Both the position numbers and the translations under genes were made by a program. Below are positions 35,479 through 44,328 of a stretch of 64,000 nucleotides of DNA, one piece after another. How positions within the stretch are numbered: the stretch's first letter is position 1; each line of letters opens with the position of its first letter. The stretch lies in contig NZ_WSEL01000009.1 in assembly GCF_009758015.1 (NCBI RefSeq), positions 1,723,501-1,787,500 of the forward strand. Reading direction: 5' to 3'. The DNA comes from Ramlibacter pinisoli. Lineage in GTDB: Bacteria; Pseudomonadota; Gammaproteobacteria; Burkholderiales; Burkholderiaceae_C. A model generated the notes under the pieces. It had not been told where the DNA came from, ran no database searches, and was given only the letters and a program-made list of their open reading frames with translations.

Positions 35479-36950
35479 TCTGCCCGGGCGTAGTCGAACA
35501 CCGGGCTGTCCAGGTCGATCGCAGCGAACTCCTCGCGCTCCGTCAGGTAGTCCTGGTTGATCTGCCACTCCGGCTTGTTGCCCTGCTTGGGGAGGAGATG
35601 CAGGCCGCGCGCCAGGTAGCCGGGATGGAAGTCGTCGACGGGCATCCACGGGCGCAGGGCCATGTCATGGTCCTCGGGCCGAAGCGCCGGCGTCACGCAC
35701 TGCGCCCCGATCCGGTCCATGTGGCGCAGCAAGCGGCAGACGAAACCCGCGACCAGGTCCACGCGCAGTGTCCAGCTGGCCCGGAAGTAGCCGAAGATCC
35801 AGGCCAGGTTGGGCACCCCTGTGAACATCATCCCGCGATAGGCCACCGTGTCGGAGAAGACCAGGGGCTTGCCGTCGATGGCAAAGCGGATGTCGCCAAG
35901 CACCGACAGGTCGAAGCCGGTGGCGGTCACGACGACGTCGGCTGCCAGCAGCCGGCCGGACCGCAGCTGGATGCCGCCCTCGGTGAAGCATTCGATCTCG
36001 TCGGTGACGATCTGCGCCTGGCCTTCGCGGAAAGCACGGAAGAAGGCACCTTCCGGGTCGAAGGCAACGCGTTGCTGCCAGGGCCGGTAGCGCGGCGTGA
36101 AGTGCCGGTCGACATCGAAGTCCGGGCCCAGGTGGGCCCGCACTCCCTGCAGCAGTTCCTGCTTCACGGCGTCCGGTTCCTCACGGGCGCGCTTGGTGAA
36201 GGCTTCGCGCTCGCGCATCAGCTTGCGCCGCACGATCTCGTGGATCCAGTGCTCGTCCACCTTCAGCTGGCGCAGTTCGTCGGCCAGGGCGACGGCGTTG
36301 CGCCCGACGGTGAAGTAGCCGGGCGAACGCTGCAGCATCGTGAGCTCGGCGCAGCGGCCCGCAAGCCCGGGCACCAGCGTCGCGGCGGTCGCGCCCGAGC
36401 CGATCACCACGACGCGCTTGCCGGTGCAGTCCAGGTCGTCCGGCCAGGTCTGCGGGTGCACGACCTGCCCCCGGAAGGCATCCATCCCCGGCCAAGTCGG
36501 CGTGTAGCCCTTGGAGTGGCGGTAATAGCCTTGGCACATCCAGAGGAAACAGGCGGTGATGCGCACCGTCTCGCCGGTGTCGCCTCGCTCCGCCAGCAGG
36601 GTCCATCGGTTGTCGCGGCTGTCCCAGGAACCGCTGCGGATCACGTGCCGGTAGCGGATGTGCGGGGCCAGTGCATCATCCCGGATCACTTCTCCCATGT
36701 AGGCCCGGATCTCCTGCGCCGTGGCGATGGGCGTACCAGTCCACGGCTTGAAGCCATAGCCGTAGGTGTACAGGTCGCTGTCGGAGCGCGCCGCGGGGTA
36801 ACGGTGCGTGAGCCAGGTCCCGCCATGGCTTTCCTGGGCTTCCAGCACGACAAAGCGCTGGCCCGGGCATTCCTTGCGCAGGTGGTGCGCCGCGGCGATG
36901 CCGGAGATGCCGGCGCCGACGACGACGACGTCGAAATGCTCGGTCGCCAT
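35466..36950 (-). CDS. Flavin-binding monooxygenase with Baeyer-Villiger fingerprint
   Basis: 494 residues. First Rossmann motif GAGISG at 12-17 (FAD), second GSGATA at 184-189 (NADPH), and between them FRGQVVHPQTWP at 159-170, a match to the type I Baeyer-Villiger signature FxGxxxHxxxWP. The closest named group is EthA-like. It would insert oxygen next to a ketone or oxidize a soft heteroatom. Its ATG overlaps the Bug stop by one base. Last gene of the operon with a 2-oxoglutarate dioxygenase, so the two oxygenases probably act on the same compound in sequence. Confidence 0.93.
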   Translation of the reverse strand: MATEHFDVVVVGAGISGIAAAHHLRKECPGQRFVVLEAQESHGGTWLTHRYPAARSDSDLYTYGYGFKPWTGTPIATAQEIRAYMGEVIRDDALAPHIRYRHVIRSGSWDSRDNRWTLLAERGDTGETVRITACFLWMCQGYYRHSKGYTPTWPGMDAFRGQVVHPQTWPDDLDCTGKRVVVIGSGATAATLVPGLAGRCAELTMLQRSPGYFTVGRNAVALADELRQLKVDEHWIHEIVRRKLMREREAFTKRAREEPDAVKQELLQGVRAHLGPDFDVDRHFTPRYRPWQQRVAFDPEGAFFRAFREGQAQIVTDEIECFTEGGIQLRSGRLLAADVVVTATGFDLSVLGDIRFAIDGKPLVFSDTVAYRGMMFTGVPNLAWIFGYFRASWTLRVDLVAGFVCRLLRHMDRIGAQCVTPALRPEDHDMALRPWMPVDDFHPGYLARGLHLLPKQGNKPEWQINQDYLTEREEFAAIDLDSPVFDYARAEQVA

Positions 36951-37975
36951 CAGGAGGCCGCCTTGATCGCGAGGTCCTTCACCAGATCGCCGTTGCGATC
37001 GAATTCACGCCGGAAGGTGGCTTGCATCTCCTGCACGGACGTCGGGCGCGAGAAGGTGTAGCCGGTGTTGGCGATCCGCTCGCGCATCTTTGGCGTGTCG
37101 AAGGCTCGGGCGATCTCATCGTGGATCCGCTCGGCCAGCGGCATGGGGGTGGCCGCCGGGATGTAGACGGCCTGGCTGCCGCCATTCTCGGGGAACTTGA
37201 ACCCGCTTTCCTCCATTGTCGGCACGTCGGCAACGGCTGCGTCGCGGCTTGTCGCCGCGACGGCGATGAGCTTGAGCTTGCCCGCCTGCACGTGGCGCAT
37301 GACGTTGGGAAGCGAGTCGATGCCCAGCGGCACGTGACCGGCGAGCACGTCATTGATGGCGGGAACGGAGGCGTTGTAGGGGACCCGCTGCAAGTCGATG
37401 CCGGCCCAGCGGTTGAAGCTCACGATGATGAAGTGCGGCCGGTTTCCCGTGCCGGGACTGACGATGCTCAGCTTGCCGGGCCGGGCCTTGGCCAAGGCCA
37501 CGACTTCCTTGATGCTGCCCGCGGGCAGCGACGGATGCGCGTACATCACCTGCGGTGCGCGGACCAGGTCGCCGACCTGCAGCAAGTCCTTGACCGGGTC
37601 GAAGGCCGTCTTGAGCACGTGCGGGACTTCCGTCAGCACGGCGGAGGTGATCAGCAGCATCGTGTGGCCGTCGGGCGGCGCCACCGCCACCTGGCGCGAC
37701 CCGATGGTGCCTGTGGCACCGACGATGTTTTCCACGACGAACGGCTGCTTGAGGTTCTGGGTCATCTGCTCGCACAGCAGGCGCGCCAACGAATCGGACA
37801 CGCCACCGGCAGTGGCAGGGACGATCACCTTGACCGGCCGCGACGGCCAGGCCTCGGTGGACGACGCGGCAAACGCGCGGGGCATGCACGCGAGCGCAGC
37901 GAGCGCGCCCAGGGCCTGGCGGCGCTGCAGGAGGGGGGCGGTTTTGGCAGGCACGGCGGATTCCTTTGCGTCCAT
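36950..37975 (-). CDS. Bug/TctC periplasmic solute-binding receptor
   Basis: 341 residues. The N-terminus is long and charged before the hydrophobic signal core ALGALAALACMPRAFAA. Lobe 1: AWPSRPVKVIVPATAGGVSD; lobe 2 differs from most, with 'IDLQRVPYNASVPAINDVLAGH' instead of the PYKG loop, pointing to an unusual ligand. One base between the dioxygenase stop and this start, and one-base overlap with the monooxygenase, show a tight three-gene operon. Start taken at MDAKESAVPAK. Confidence 0.92.
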   Translation of the reverse strand: MDAKESAVPAKTAPLLQRRQALGALAALACMPRAFAASSTEAWPSRPVKVIVPATAGGVSDSLARLLCEQMTQNLKQPFVVENIVGATGTIGSRQVAVAPPDGHTMLLITSAVLTEVPHVLKTAFDPVKDLLQVGDLVRAPQVMYAHPSLPAGSIKEVVALAKARPGKLSIVSPGTGNRPHFIIVSFNRWAGIDLQRVPYNASVPAINDVLAGHVPLGIDSLPNVMRHVQAGKLKLIAVAATSRDAAVADVPTMEESGFKFPENGGSQAVYIPAATPMPLAERIHDEIARAFDTPKMRERIANTGYTFSRPTSVQEMQATFRREFDRNGDLVKDLAIKAAS

Positions 37976-37976
37976 G

Positions 37977-39032
37977 TCAGTGGGCCAGTTCGGTGTGCAC
38001 ATGGGCGAGGTCGAAGATGGGCGCCTGCGGCTTCAGCTGCCATTGGCGAATGTCCTCGTAGCGATCGGCGAAGGAGGCCGGCAGTTCGTCGAACAGGCCG
38101 GTATCGAGCCACAGGCGCAGCAGGTAGCGGCGCTTGGCCGGGTCCGGGCCGTCCTCGTACTGCGTGCGCGAGTGCAGCACCGTGTAGTTGGAGATGAATT
38201 GCATGTCGCCCCGCTGCAGCTCCATCGACAGGCAAAGCCGCGGATCCGAACACAGGCGGTCGATCAGGTCCAGCAGTTCGACCTGCTGCCCGCTCAGGCG
38301 CGGGACGTCGTCGAAGCGTTGTGCCGACTCGATGTACGTCCGGTTGTAGCGGCAGAAAAGAACTTCTCCGACCCGATTGAACAGCGGCCCGGCGTACCAG
38401 GGCGCCTTGCCAACCGGCGCCTCGCCCCGGCGGTCCAGGCAGAAGTTCTGGTGGGCCACCGCCATGAGGTCGGGCCGCAGGCGCAGCACCTCGTTGTACA
38501 CGGTCGTGGAACTCACGATGAGCGACTCGCCCCCGCTCTGCGCCGGGTGCAGGCACAGCAGGCCGACGACGTCCTGTCCGTCGTTGTGGAACGGCAGCCG
38601 CAGCTTGGACTGGTAGCCGCGCGCCCGCGGGTCGGTGCGGAAGTCGACACCGATGTTGGTCACGTGGCCCAGCACGTCGCCCTGGGCGTTCTGCGCCGTC
38701 CCGCTGCCCAGGTGCGTCCCCACCGCCCAGTAGGCGAGCGCGGCGTCCTCCAGCGAGTAGCGGTCGATGTCGAAGCCGCGCACCAGCACGAAGCCGCGAC
38801 GCATGGCCACCTCCGCGCGCAGCCAGGCCAGCTTGCTGGCGAGGCGGCCGAGGTCCAGGTCCGCCGCCTTCAGGTGCGGAATGCCCAGCCCGCGGCGGCG
38901 CGCCTGCAGCACGGCCCGATGCAACAAGACGTTGTCCTGGTGATCCAGTTGCAAGACCCAGTCGGTCCTGCGCTGCATGTCCTCGCCGGTCCATGCGCTG
39001 GGGTGCTCGTAGCGGGAGTGCATTGCGCTCAT
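37977..39032 (-). CDS. TauD/TfdA-family Fe(II)/2-oxoglutarate dioxygenase
   Basis: 351 residues. Iron triad visible as His149 and Asp151 in 'FHNDGQD' and His287 in 'YTVLHSRT', with the 2-oxoglutarate-binding arginine in 'RRYLLRLWLD' (301-310). A 'HPAQSGGESLIVSS' segment is typical of a large uncharacterized subgroup rather than of TauD itself, so taurine is not implied. It hydroxylates a substrate and so could generate an alcohol or cause cleavage before the downstream Baeyer-Villiger-type enzyme acts. Start at MSAMHSRYEHP; MHSRYEHP at 39023 is an alternative. Confidence 0.9.
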   Translation of the reverse strand: MSAMHSRYEHPSAWTGEDMQRRTDWVLQLDHQDNVLLHRAVLQARRRGLGIPHLKAADLDLGRLASKLAWLRAEVAMRRGFVLVRGFDIDRYSLEDAALAYWAVGTHLGSGTAQNAQGDVLGHVTNIGVDFRTDPRARGYQSKLRLPFHNDGQDVVGLLCLHPAQSGGESLIVSSTTVYNEVLRLRPDLMAVAHQNFCLDRRGEAPVGKAPWYAGPLFNRVGEVLFCRYNRTYIESAQRFDDVPRLSGQQVELLDLIDRLCSDPRLCLSMELQRGDMQFISNYTVLHSRTQYEDGPDPAKRRYLLRLWLDTGLFDELPASFADRYEDIRQWQLKPQAPIFDLAHVHTELAH

Positions 39033-39074
39033 CGAAATCTGTGCCAGGTGGTTGTCGATGGCGGTCAGATTAGA

Positions 39075-39101
39075 TTTGCCTCGGCGCACGGACTTGGCAA
39101 A
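39075..39101. promoter_or_regulatory. Inverted repeat TTTGCC-N15-GGCAAA in divergent promoter
   Basis: Perfect 6-base arms at 39075-39080 and 39096-39101 in the 112-base gap between the dioxygenase operon and the AraC gene. AraC-family proteins more often bind direct repeats, so this may instead be a different factor's site or promoter geometry. Confidence 0.4.
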
Positions 39102-39144
39102 ATCGGGCACGACGTTAGCATTCCCGGACAGCCGAGGGTTAACG

Positions 39145-40140
39145 ATGACCATGCTCGTCCGCAGCGCGAGCCTCACCAACTACGCGACCGTTGCCCGCGC
39201 CGCCGGGCTTGACCCGGCCGCGATGCTGCAATCCGTGGGCTTGGATCCCAGCTGTCTGGACGACCCGGACCTGAAGATTCCTGGGGCGGCTGCCAGCCGG
39301 CTACTGGAGGAGTCGGCGCGCGCCTCGGGCTGGACGGACTTCGGGCTGCGGCTGGCTGCAAGCCGGACCCACCCCTCCTGGGGGCCACTGACGCTGGCCG
39401 TGCGGGAGCAGGCCACCTTGCGCCAGGCGCTCACCGTGCTGGTCCACTACATGCGCCTTCACAGCGAATCGCTGCAACTGCACCTGGAGGAAGACGCGCA
39501 GGGCGCAACGGCGATGGTCCGCTTCGAGTTCACGGGCCGCGGGCCGGAAGTGCGGCAGTCCATGGAGCTTGCGGTGGCTGCCCTGACGCTGGCGCTGCGG
39601 CAGCTCCTGCCGGACCAGTGGAAGGCGCAGAAGGTCTGCTTCATGCATGCGAAGCCGGCGGATACCCGCACGGCTCGGCGCCTGTTCTCGAACGTGGAAT
39701 ACGGCGCCCCGCTGAACGGCATCCTGTTCCCGGCCAGCTACCTGCAGCTGCCGCTGTCCAACTATGCGCAGCTCGATCGTTACGCGAAGCGCTACCTGGA
39801 GAGCATGGGCGCAGACCTGCAAGGGACGCTCGAGGAAAAGGTGCGGCAGCTGATCATCTCGCTGCTGCCGTCGGGCGGCTGCAGCCTGGAGCACATCGCT
39901 GGTCGCCTGACCCTGGACCCGCGCACCGTGCGCCGCCAGCTCGCGCGCGAGGGCCACTCCTATGCCTCGCTGCTCAACGCCATCCGCCGCGAACTGGCTG
40001 AGCGCCACCTGGCTCACCCGAACCGGTCCCTTGCCGAAGTGGGGGCGCTGCTGGGCTTCCGGGACGCCAGCTCCTTTTCCCGCTGGTTCCGGGACAACTT
40101 CGGCTGCTCGGGCCGGGAGTGGCAACGTGCGCAGCGCTGA
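39145..40140 (+). CDS. AraC-family regulator (OruR/ArcR-like, with AraC_binding_2-type N-terminus)
   Basis: 331 residues. N-terminal Arabinose_bd-like domain ('NYATVARAAGLDPAAMLQSVGLD', then 'FTGRGPEVRQSMELAVAALTL') and a C-terminal pair of helix-turn-helices (CSLEHIAGRLTLDPRTVRRQ and 'SLAEVGALLGFRDASSFSRW'). Divergent from the dioxygenase-Bug-monooxygenase operon, which it probably activates. Start at MTMLVRSAS with a GAGGG ribosome site. A GC-rich hairpin follows the stop. Confidence 0.92.
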   Translation: MTMLVRSASLTNYATVARAAGLDPAAMLQSVGLDPSCLDDPDLKIPGAAASRLLEESARASGWTDFGLRLAASRTHPSWGPLTLAVREQATLRQALTVLVHYMRLHSESLQLHLEEDAQGATAMVRFEFTGRGPEVRQSMELAVAALTLALRQLLPDQWKAQKVCFMHAKPADTRTARRLFSNVEYGAPLNGILFPASYLQLPLSNYAQLDRYAKRYLESMGADLQGTLEEKVRQLIISLLPSGGCSLEHIAGRLTLDPRTVRRQLAREGHSYASLLNAIRRELAERHLAHPNRSLAEVGALLGFRDASSFSRWFRDNFGCSGREWQRAQR

Positions 40141-40153
40141 GGCTTGCGATCGA

Positions 40154-40175
40154 TCGCCGGCGAGGGTTCCGGCGA
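40154..40175. terminator. Hairpin between convergent AraC and CoA-transferase genes
   Basis: TCGCCGG (40154-40160), 8-base loop, CCGGCGA (40169-40175): a perfect 7-bp stem located 14 bases after the AraC-family stop and before the convergent stop at 40186. No U-tract. Confidence 0.4.
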
Positions 40176-40185
40176 CCGCCCCGCC

Positions 40186-41331
40186 TCAACCGCCCTTGCG
40201 GTCCGCCTCTTCCCTGAGTTCATCCCCGTGCTGGTCGATCGCCGGTGCGGCGAAGGGTGCCGGTCCGGGCGTCCGCCCGAACTCCCATGCCCCGGAGAAG
40301 GCCCGATAGCCGCCCACGACGGGATGCTCGAAGCGGGAGATCAGGCCTTCGGCCTGCACCTGCGGGAAGTCGAACATGTCTTCGACCTCGCGGGCGGCGG
40401 CGCAGGGGACCTCCTCCCCGAACAGCGCTTCCCATTCCAGCGCGGAGCGATGCGCGAGTGCCCCATGCAGCTTCGGCACGATCTCCTGCGCATGCTGCGC
40501 GCGCTTGCGCACGCTGTCGTAGCGCTCGACCAGCAGCTCCTGCAGGCCGGTCTTCCCGCACAGCGCCGTCCAGAAATGGGGCGTGTTCGCCGAGATGTAG
40601 AGCCAGCCTTCGCGCGTCGGATGGATGCCGGTGATGCCGCCCGAGCGCATGTCGCGGCCACCGACGTCGCGCGGCTCGCTGTCGGTCCAGACCAGGCGCG
40701 CGGACTGCATCGCCAGCGCGGACCGCAGCAGCGACACGCCCACGGACTGGCCTTTGCCGCTCTTCTCGCGCTCGTACAGCGCTGCCGTCACGCCGCTGGT
40801 GACGAGCGAAGCCGCGTAGTAGTCGACGACCGATCCATACAGGATCTCCGGCGGTCCGCCCGCCGGGCCCTGCTGCGCGGCCATGCCGGTCATCGTCTGC
40901 AGCACCTGGTCGTAGCCGGCCTTGTCGCGCAGCGGACCGGTGTCGCCATACCCGGTGACCGCGCAGTACACCAGGCGCGGGTTGACGGCGCGCAGCTGCT
41001 CGTACGCGATGCCGAGCCGCGCGGGCACCTCGGGGCGGAAGTTGTGCACCAGCACGTCCGCGTCCACCACGAGGGCGAGCAGCCGCTGCAGGTCGCGCGG
41101 CTGCTTCAGGTCCAGCACGACGCCGCGCTTGCTGCGGTTGACGCCCAGGAACGCGCGGCTCTCCGCTGCCAGCGTGGACGGGTACTTGCGCAGGTTGTCG
41201 CCAACGGGGGGCTCGATCTTGATCACCTCCGCGCCCAGGTCGGCGAGCAGCGCGCAGCCGTAGGGGCCGGCAATGTATGCGCTGAGGTCGAGGACGCGGA
41301 TGCCCGCCAGCGGGCCGGAAGCTTGGGTCAT
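40186..41331 (-). CDS. Family III CoA transferase
   Basis: 381 residues. CaiB/BaiF fold ('IRVLDLSAYIAGPYGCALLADLG', 'VTGYGDTGPLRDKAGYDQ'). Asp141 in 'KAGYDQ' is at the formyl-CoA transferase catalytic position, and the racemase His-Asp pair is absent, so CoA transfer is expected. The CitE-like lyase gene is 16 bases upstream. Together they resemble a CoA transferase plus malyl/citramalyl-CoA-type lyase pathway for a hydroxy-dicarboxylate, such as citramalate or malate (inference). Start at MTQASGPLAGIRVLDL. Confidence 0.9.
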   Translation of the reverse strand: MTQASGPLAGIRVLDLSAYIAGPYGCALLADLGAEVIKIEPPVGDNLRKYPSTLAAESRAFLGVNRSKRGVVLDLKQPRDLQRLLALVVDADVLVHNFRPEVPARLGIAYEQLRAVNPRLVYCAVTGYGDTGPLRDKAGYDQVLQTMTGMAAQQGPAGGPPEILYGSVVDYYAASLVTSGVTAALYEREKSGKGQSVGVSLLRSALAMQSARLVWTDSEPRDVGGRDMRSGGITGIHPTREGWLYISANTPHFWTALCGKTGLQELLVERYDSVRKRAQHAQEIVPKLHGALAHRSALEWEALFGEEVPCAAAREVEDMFDFPQVQAEGLISRFEHPVVGGYRAFSGAWEFGRTPGPAPFAAPAIDQHGDELREEADRKGG

Positions 41332-41347
41332 GCGAAGGCTCCCTGGG

Positions 41348-42214
41348 TCACGCGTGCGGGACCAGGCCGAGCCGCTCCGCAGTCGCGACGATGGCACGCG
41401 CGCGCAGCAGGAAGGGCTTGTCGATCATGCGGCCGTCGACGAGCCATGCGCCAGCGCCGTCGGCCTCGGCCAGTCGCGCGGCCTGCACCACGCGCAGCGC
41501 GTGCGCGATCTCCTCGTCGTCCGGACGGAAGGCTTCGTTGGCCAGCGGCACCTGGCTCGGATGGATGCAGCTCTTGCCCGCGAAACCGAGGCGGCGCGCG
41601 AACCTCGCTTCCTCGAGGTAGCCCGCGGTGTCGCGCACGTCGGCATAGGCGCCGTCGTACGCCTCCACGCCCGCTTCGGCCGCGGCGAACCGCACCATCA
41701 GCAGCACGTGATGAACCGCCGCCATTTCGCGGCGGTGGATGGCGTGGTTCTCGAACAGGTCGCCCAGACCCACCTGCAGGCCCATCACGCGCGGATCGGC
41801 GCATGCGAGCACGGCGGCTTCGCGCAACGCCCGGGGCGTCTCGATGTTCAGCAGCAGCCGCACCGGCTTCTCGACGCCGTTGGCGCGTTCGGCGCGCGCG
41901 ATCGCCTCGCTTGCGGCGCGCACCTCGTCGGCCGTGTTCGGCTTGGGCAGGTTCAGCACGTGCAGCCCCGGCTGCACAATGGCCGCCAGGTCGGCCTCGA
42001 AGTGCGGCGTGTCCATCGCATTGACGCGCACGATGATCAGCTTGTCGTGGACGGGCGCGGCACGCAGCCAGTCGCGCACGTGGGCGCGCGCCTCGGCCTT
42101 GCGGTCCTCGACGACGGCATCCTCGAGGTCGATGGAGATCCCATCGGCCGGACCGGCCAGCGCCTTGGCGAACAACTCCGGGCGGGAGCCCGGGACGAAC
42201 AGCTTGCTTCTCAT
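41348..42214 (-). CDS. CitE-like HpcH/HpaI-family lyase
   Basis: 288 residues. TIM-barrel citrate-lyase beta-type fold: 'RSKLFVPGSRPELFAKALAG' start, 'DGISIDLEDAVVEDRKAEAR' with the substrate Asp/Glu, 'LLLNIETPRALREAA' with the metal Glu and 'GLQVGLGDLFENH' with the metal Asp, and 'KSCIHPSQ'. These enzymes cleave acyl-CoA beta-hydroxy acids such as citramalyl- or malyl-CoA. Adjacent CoA transferase supports that reading. No citrate lyase alpha or gamma subunit is present, so it is not citrate lyase proper. Confidence 0.9.
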   Translation of the reverse strand: MRSKLFVPGSRPELFAKALAGPADGISIDLEDAVVEDRKAEARAHVRDWLRAAPVHDKLIIVRVNAMDTPHFEADLAAIVQPGLHVLNLPKPNTADEVRAASEAIARAERANGVEKPVRLLLNIETPRALREAAVLACADPRVMGLQVGLGDLFENHAIHRREMAAVHHVLLMVRFAAAEAGVEAYDGAYADVRDTAGYLEEARFARRLGFAGKSCIHPSQVPLANEAFRPDDEEIAHALRVVQAARLAEADGAGAWLVDGRMIDKPFLLRARAIVATAERLGLVPHA

Positions 42215-42280
42215 ATCCCTTTCCCGGTCATCCAAAGGGCAGGTGCTTCCCGAGCGGTCGCGGATGCCAGCAACTGGCGC

Positions 42281-43252
42281 TCATTCGGCCTTGATGTCCG
42301 CCGCTTTCGCAACTTGCTTCCAGCGGCCGATCTCGGCGGCGATGAAGGCCTCGAATTCTGCCGGCTTCATCGCCGCCGGCTCCGCGCCCTCCTTCAGGAA
42401 GAAGTCCTTCATCTCGGGGGACAGCACGATGCGGTTGATCTCGGTGTTGAGGCGATCCACGACCGGCTGCGGCGTGCCCGCCGGTGCCAGCACGCCCCAC
42501 CACAGCTCGGTGGCGCTGCCCTTGTAGCCGGACTGCTCCAGCGACGGAAGGTCGGGCGCGACCGGCGAGCGTGCGGCCGATGTCACGGCCAACGCGCGGG
42601 CGCGCCCGCCCTTGACCTGCCCCAGGATGGACGGCGCACTCGCGACCAGCACCTGGATCTGGCTGGAGAGCAGATCGGTCGTGGCGGGCCCCATGCCCTT
42701 GTACGGCACGTGCGTCATCTTGATGCCGGCGCCGTCCATGAACAGCTCGGTGGCGAAATGGTTGATGCTGCCCGAGCCTGACGTGCCGTAGTTCAGCTTG
42801 CCGGGATCAGCCTTGGCGGCGGCCACCAGGTCACCGATGGTCTTGTACGGCGACTCGGTGGGCACCGTCACCAGGAGGGGCCCCTTTCCCAGCATGGCCA
42901 CCGGCTTGAAACTCTTGACCGCGTCGTACTGCAAATTGGTGCGCACCGCGGCGCCCGTCGTGAACGTGGACGACAGCACCACCAGGGTGTAGCCGTCGGG
43001 CGGCGCCTTGGCGACGATGGCGTTCGCCAGCACGCCACCGCCGGCGGGCTTGTTGTCCACCACGACCGGCTGGCCCAGCACCTCGGCGAGCTTCTTGCCG
43101 ATCGCCCGGGCAAACGTGTCGTTGGAACCGCCGGGCGCGCTGCCCACGACCAGCGTCACCGGCTTGGCCGGCCACGCGGGCGCCTGCGCCCATGTCGCGA
43201 GGGGAAGTGCGCAGGCCAGGCCCAGCACGGAGCGCAATACAAGAGTCTTCAC
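42281..43252 (-). CDS. Bug/TctC periplasmic solute-binding receptor, GTG start
   Basis: 323 residues from GTG at 43252, with AAGGAG seven bases in front, giving a clean Sec signal peptide (MKTLVLRSVLGLACALPLAT, cut after WAQA). Lobe 1 reads AWPAKPVTLVVGSAPGGSND, where GSAPGGSND replaces the common PFPAGGxxD. Lobe 2: 'KMTHVPYKGMGPATTDLLSSQ'. Followed by the CitE-like lyase 66 bases downstream. A second Bug gene lies 27 bases upstream on the same strand, so two receptors serve this one enzyme pair. Confidence 0.93.
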   Translation of the reverse strand: MKTLVLRSVLGLACALPLATWAQAPAWPAKPVTLVVGSAPGGSNDTFARAIGKKLAEVLGQPVVVDNKPAGGGVLANAIVAKAPPDGYTLVVLSSTFTTGAAVRTNLQYDAVKSFKPVAMLGKGPLLVTVPTESPYKTIGDLVAAAKADPGKLNYGTSGSGSINHFATELFMDGAGIKMTHVPYKGMGPATTDLLSSQIQVLVASAPSILGQVKGGRARALAVTSAARSPVAPDLPSLEQSGYKGSATELWWGVLAPAGTPQPVVDRLNTEINRIVLSPEMKDFFLKEGAEPAAMKPAEFEAFIAAEIGRWKQVAKAADIKAE

Positions 43253-43279
43253 GTCGTCTCCTTCATTCTTCTATGGCCA

Positions 43280-44251
43280 TCATTCGATGCGGATGTTCGC
43301 GTCGCGGATCAGCGTACCCCATTTGGCATGCTCGGCCCGCACCTGCGCAGCGAATTGCTGCGGCGTGCCCGGCGTCGGCTCGCTGCCGTCCTGCACCAGC
43401 TTGCTCTTCACGTCGGCGCGCGCAAGGATCTTCACCGTCTCGGCGTTGAGGCGCGCCACCACGTCGGCTGGCAGGTTCGCGGGACCGACCAGGCCCAGCC
43501 ATGTCGTCGCGTCGAAGCCGGCGTAGCCCTGCTCTGCCACGGTGGGCACGTTGGGCAGTGCGCTGACGCGCCACAGCGAGCTCACGGCCAGCGCGCGCAC
43601 CTTGCCGACGGCCAACTGCCCCATCACCGAGACCGTGTTGCCGAAGTACGTGTCGACCTGGCCGCCCAGCAGGTCGGTCATCGCGGGGCCGGCGCCCTTG
43701 TACGGCACCTGCAGGACCTGCACCCCGGCGCGCCGCTCGAGCAGTTCGCCCGCGAGATGGCCCACGGTTCCGTTGCCCGCCTGCGCGATGCCCACCTTGC
43801 CCGGGCGCGCGCGGGCGGCCTGGACGAAGTCGGCGAAGGTCTTCAGCGGCGAATCCGCGCGCACCACCAGCACGACCGGCTGCTCGGCGACCGACACGAT
43901 GGGCGTGAGGTCCCGGAGCGGGTCGAACGGCATCTTCGCGTACAGCGAGGGATTGATCGCCAGGTTGGAAGCCTGCCCCATCCCGATCGTGTAGCCGTCC
44001 GGCGCGGACTTGGCGACCGCGTCCAGGCCGATGTTGCCGCCCGCCCCCGGCTTGTTGTCGACCACGACGGTCCAGCCCAGGGTGGAGGTGAACTTCTCGG
44101 CGATCAGGCGCGAGGTGGCGTCGGTTCCCCCGCCGGCGGGGAAAGGCACCACGAGGCGGATCGGCTTGTTCGGGTACTGCGAAGGGCCTTGCGCGAAGGC
44201 GGTCGGAGCGACCGCTGCCAGCGCGCCGCCCAGGAATTCACGTCGTTGCAT
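43280..44251 (-). CDS. Bug/TctC periplasmic solute-binding receptor (Tat signal)
   Basis: 323 residues. MQRREFLGGALAAVAPTAFA is a clear twin-arginine signal (RREFLGG). Lobe 1: YPNKPIRLVVPFPAGGGTD; lobe 2 'VQVLQVPYKGAGPAMTDLLGGQ'. It differs in its loops from the neighbouring receptor, so they are not a recent duplication. It is the first gene of the Bug-Bug-CitE-CoA transferase run, 77 bases downstream of the amidohydrolase gene, which may be a separate or the same operon. Confidence 0.93.
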   Translation of the reverse strand: MQRREFLGGALAAVAPTAFAQGPSQYPNKPIRLVVPFPAGGGTDATSRLIAEKFTSTLGWTVVVDNKPGAGGNIGLDAVAKSAPDGYTIGMGQASNLAINPSLYAKMPFDPLRDLTPIVSVAEQPVVLVVRADSPLKTFADFVQAARARPGKVGIAQAGNGTVGHLAGELLERRAGVQVLQVPYKGAGPAMTDLLGGQVDTYFGNTVSVMGQLAVGKVRALAVSSLWRVSALPNVPTVAEQGYAGFDATTWLGLVGPANLPADVVARLNAETVKILARADVKSKLVQDGSEPTPGTPQQFAAQVRAEHAKWGTLIRDANIRIE

Positions 44252-44328
44252 GCGGTGTCTCCTGACTGTCCTCTGATCGGTTGTCCATGTCTGTCTCCGT
44301 TGTCGGGTTGCTTAGCCGACGCGACGCG

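Noticed and set aside
37977..39032. Taurine dioxygenase
   Set aside because: The sequence belongs to a broad TauD/TfdA group with no taurine transport or sulfonate genes around it.
41348..42214. Citrate lyase beta subunit of a citrate lyase complex
   Set aside because: No CitD, CitF or CitC/X/G genes are nearby; the CoA transferase neighbour fits an acyl-CoA lyase better.
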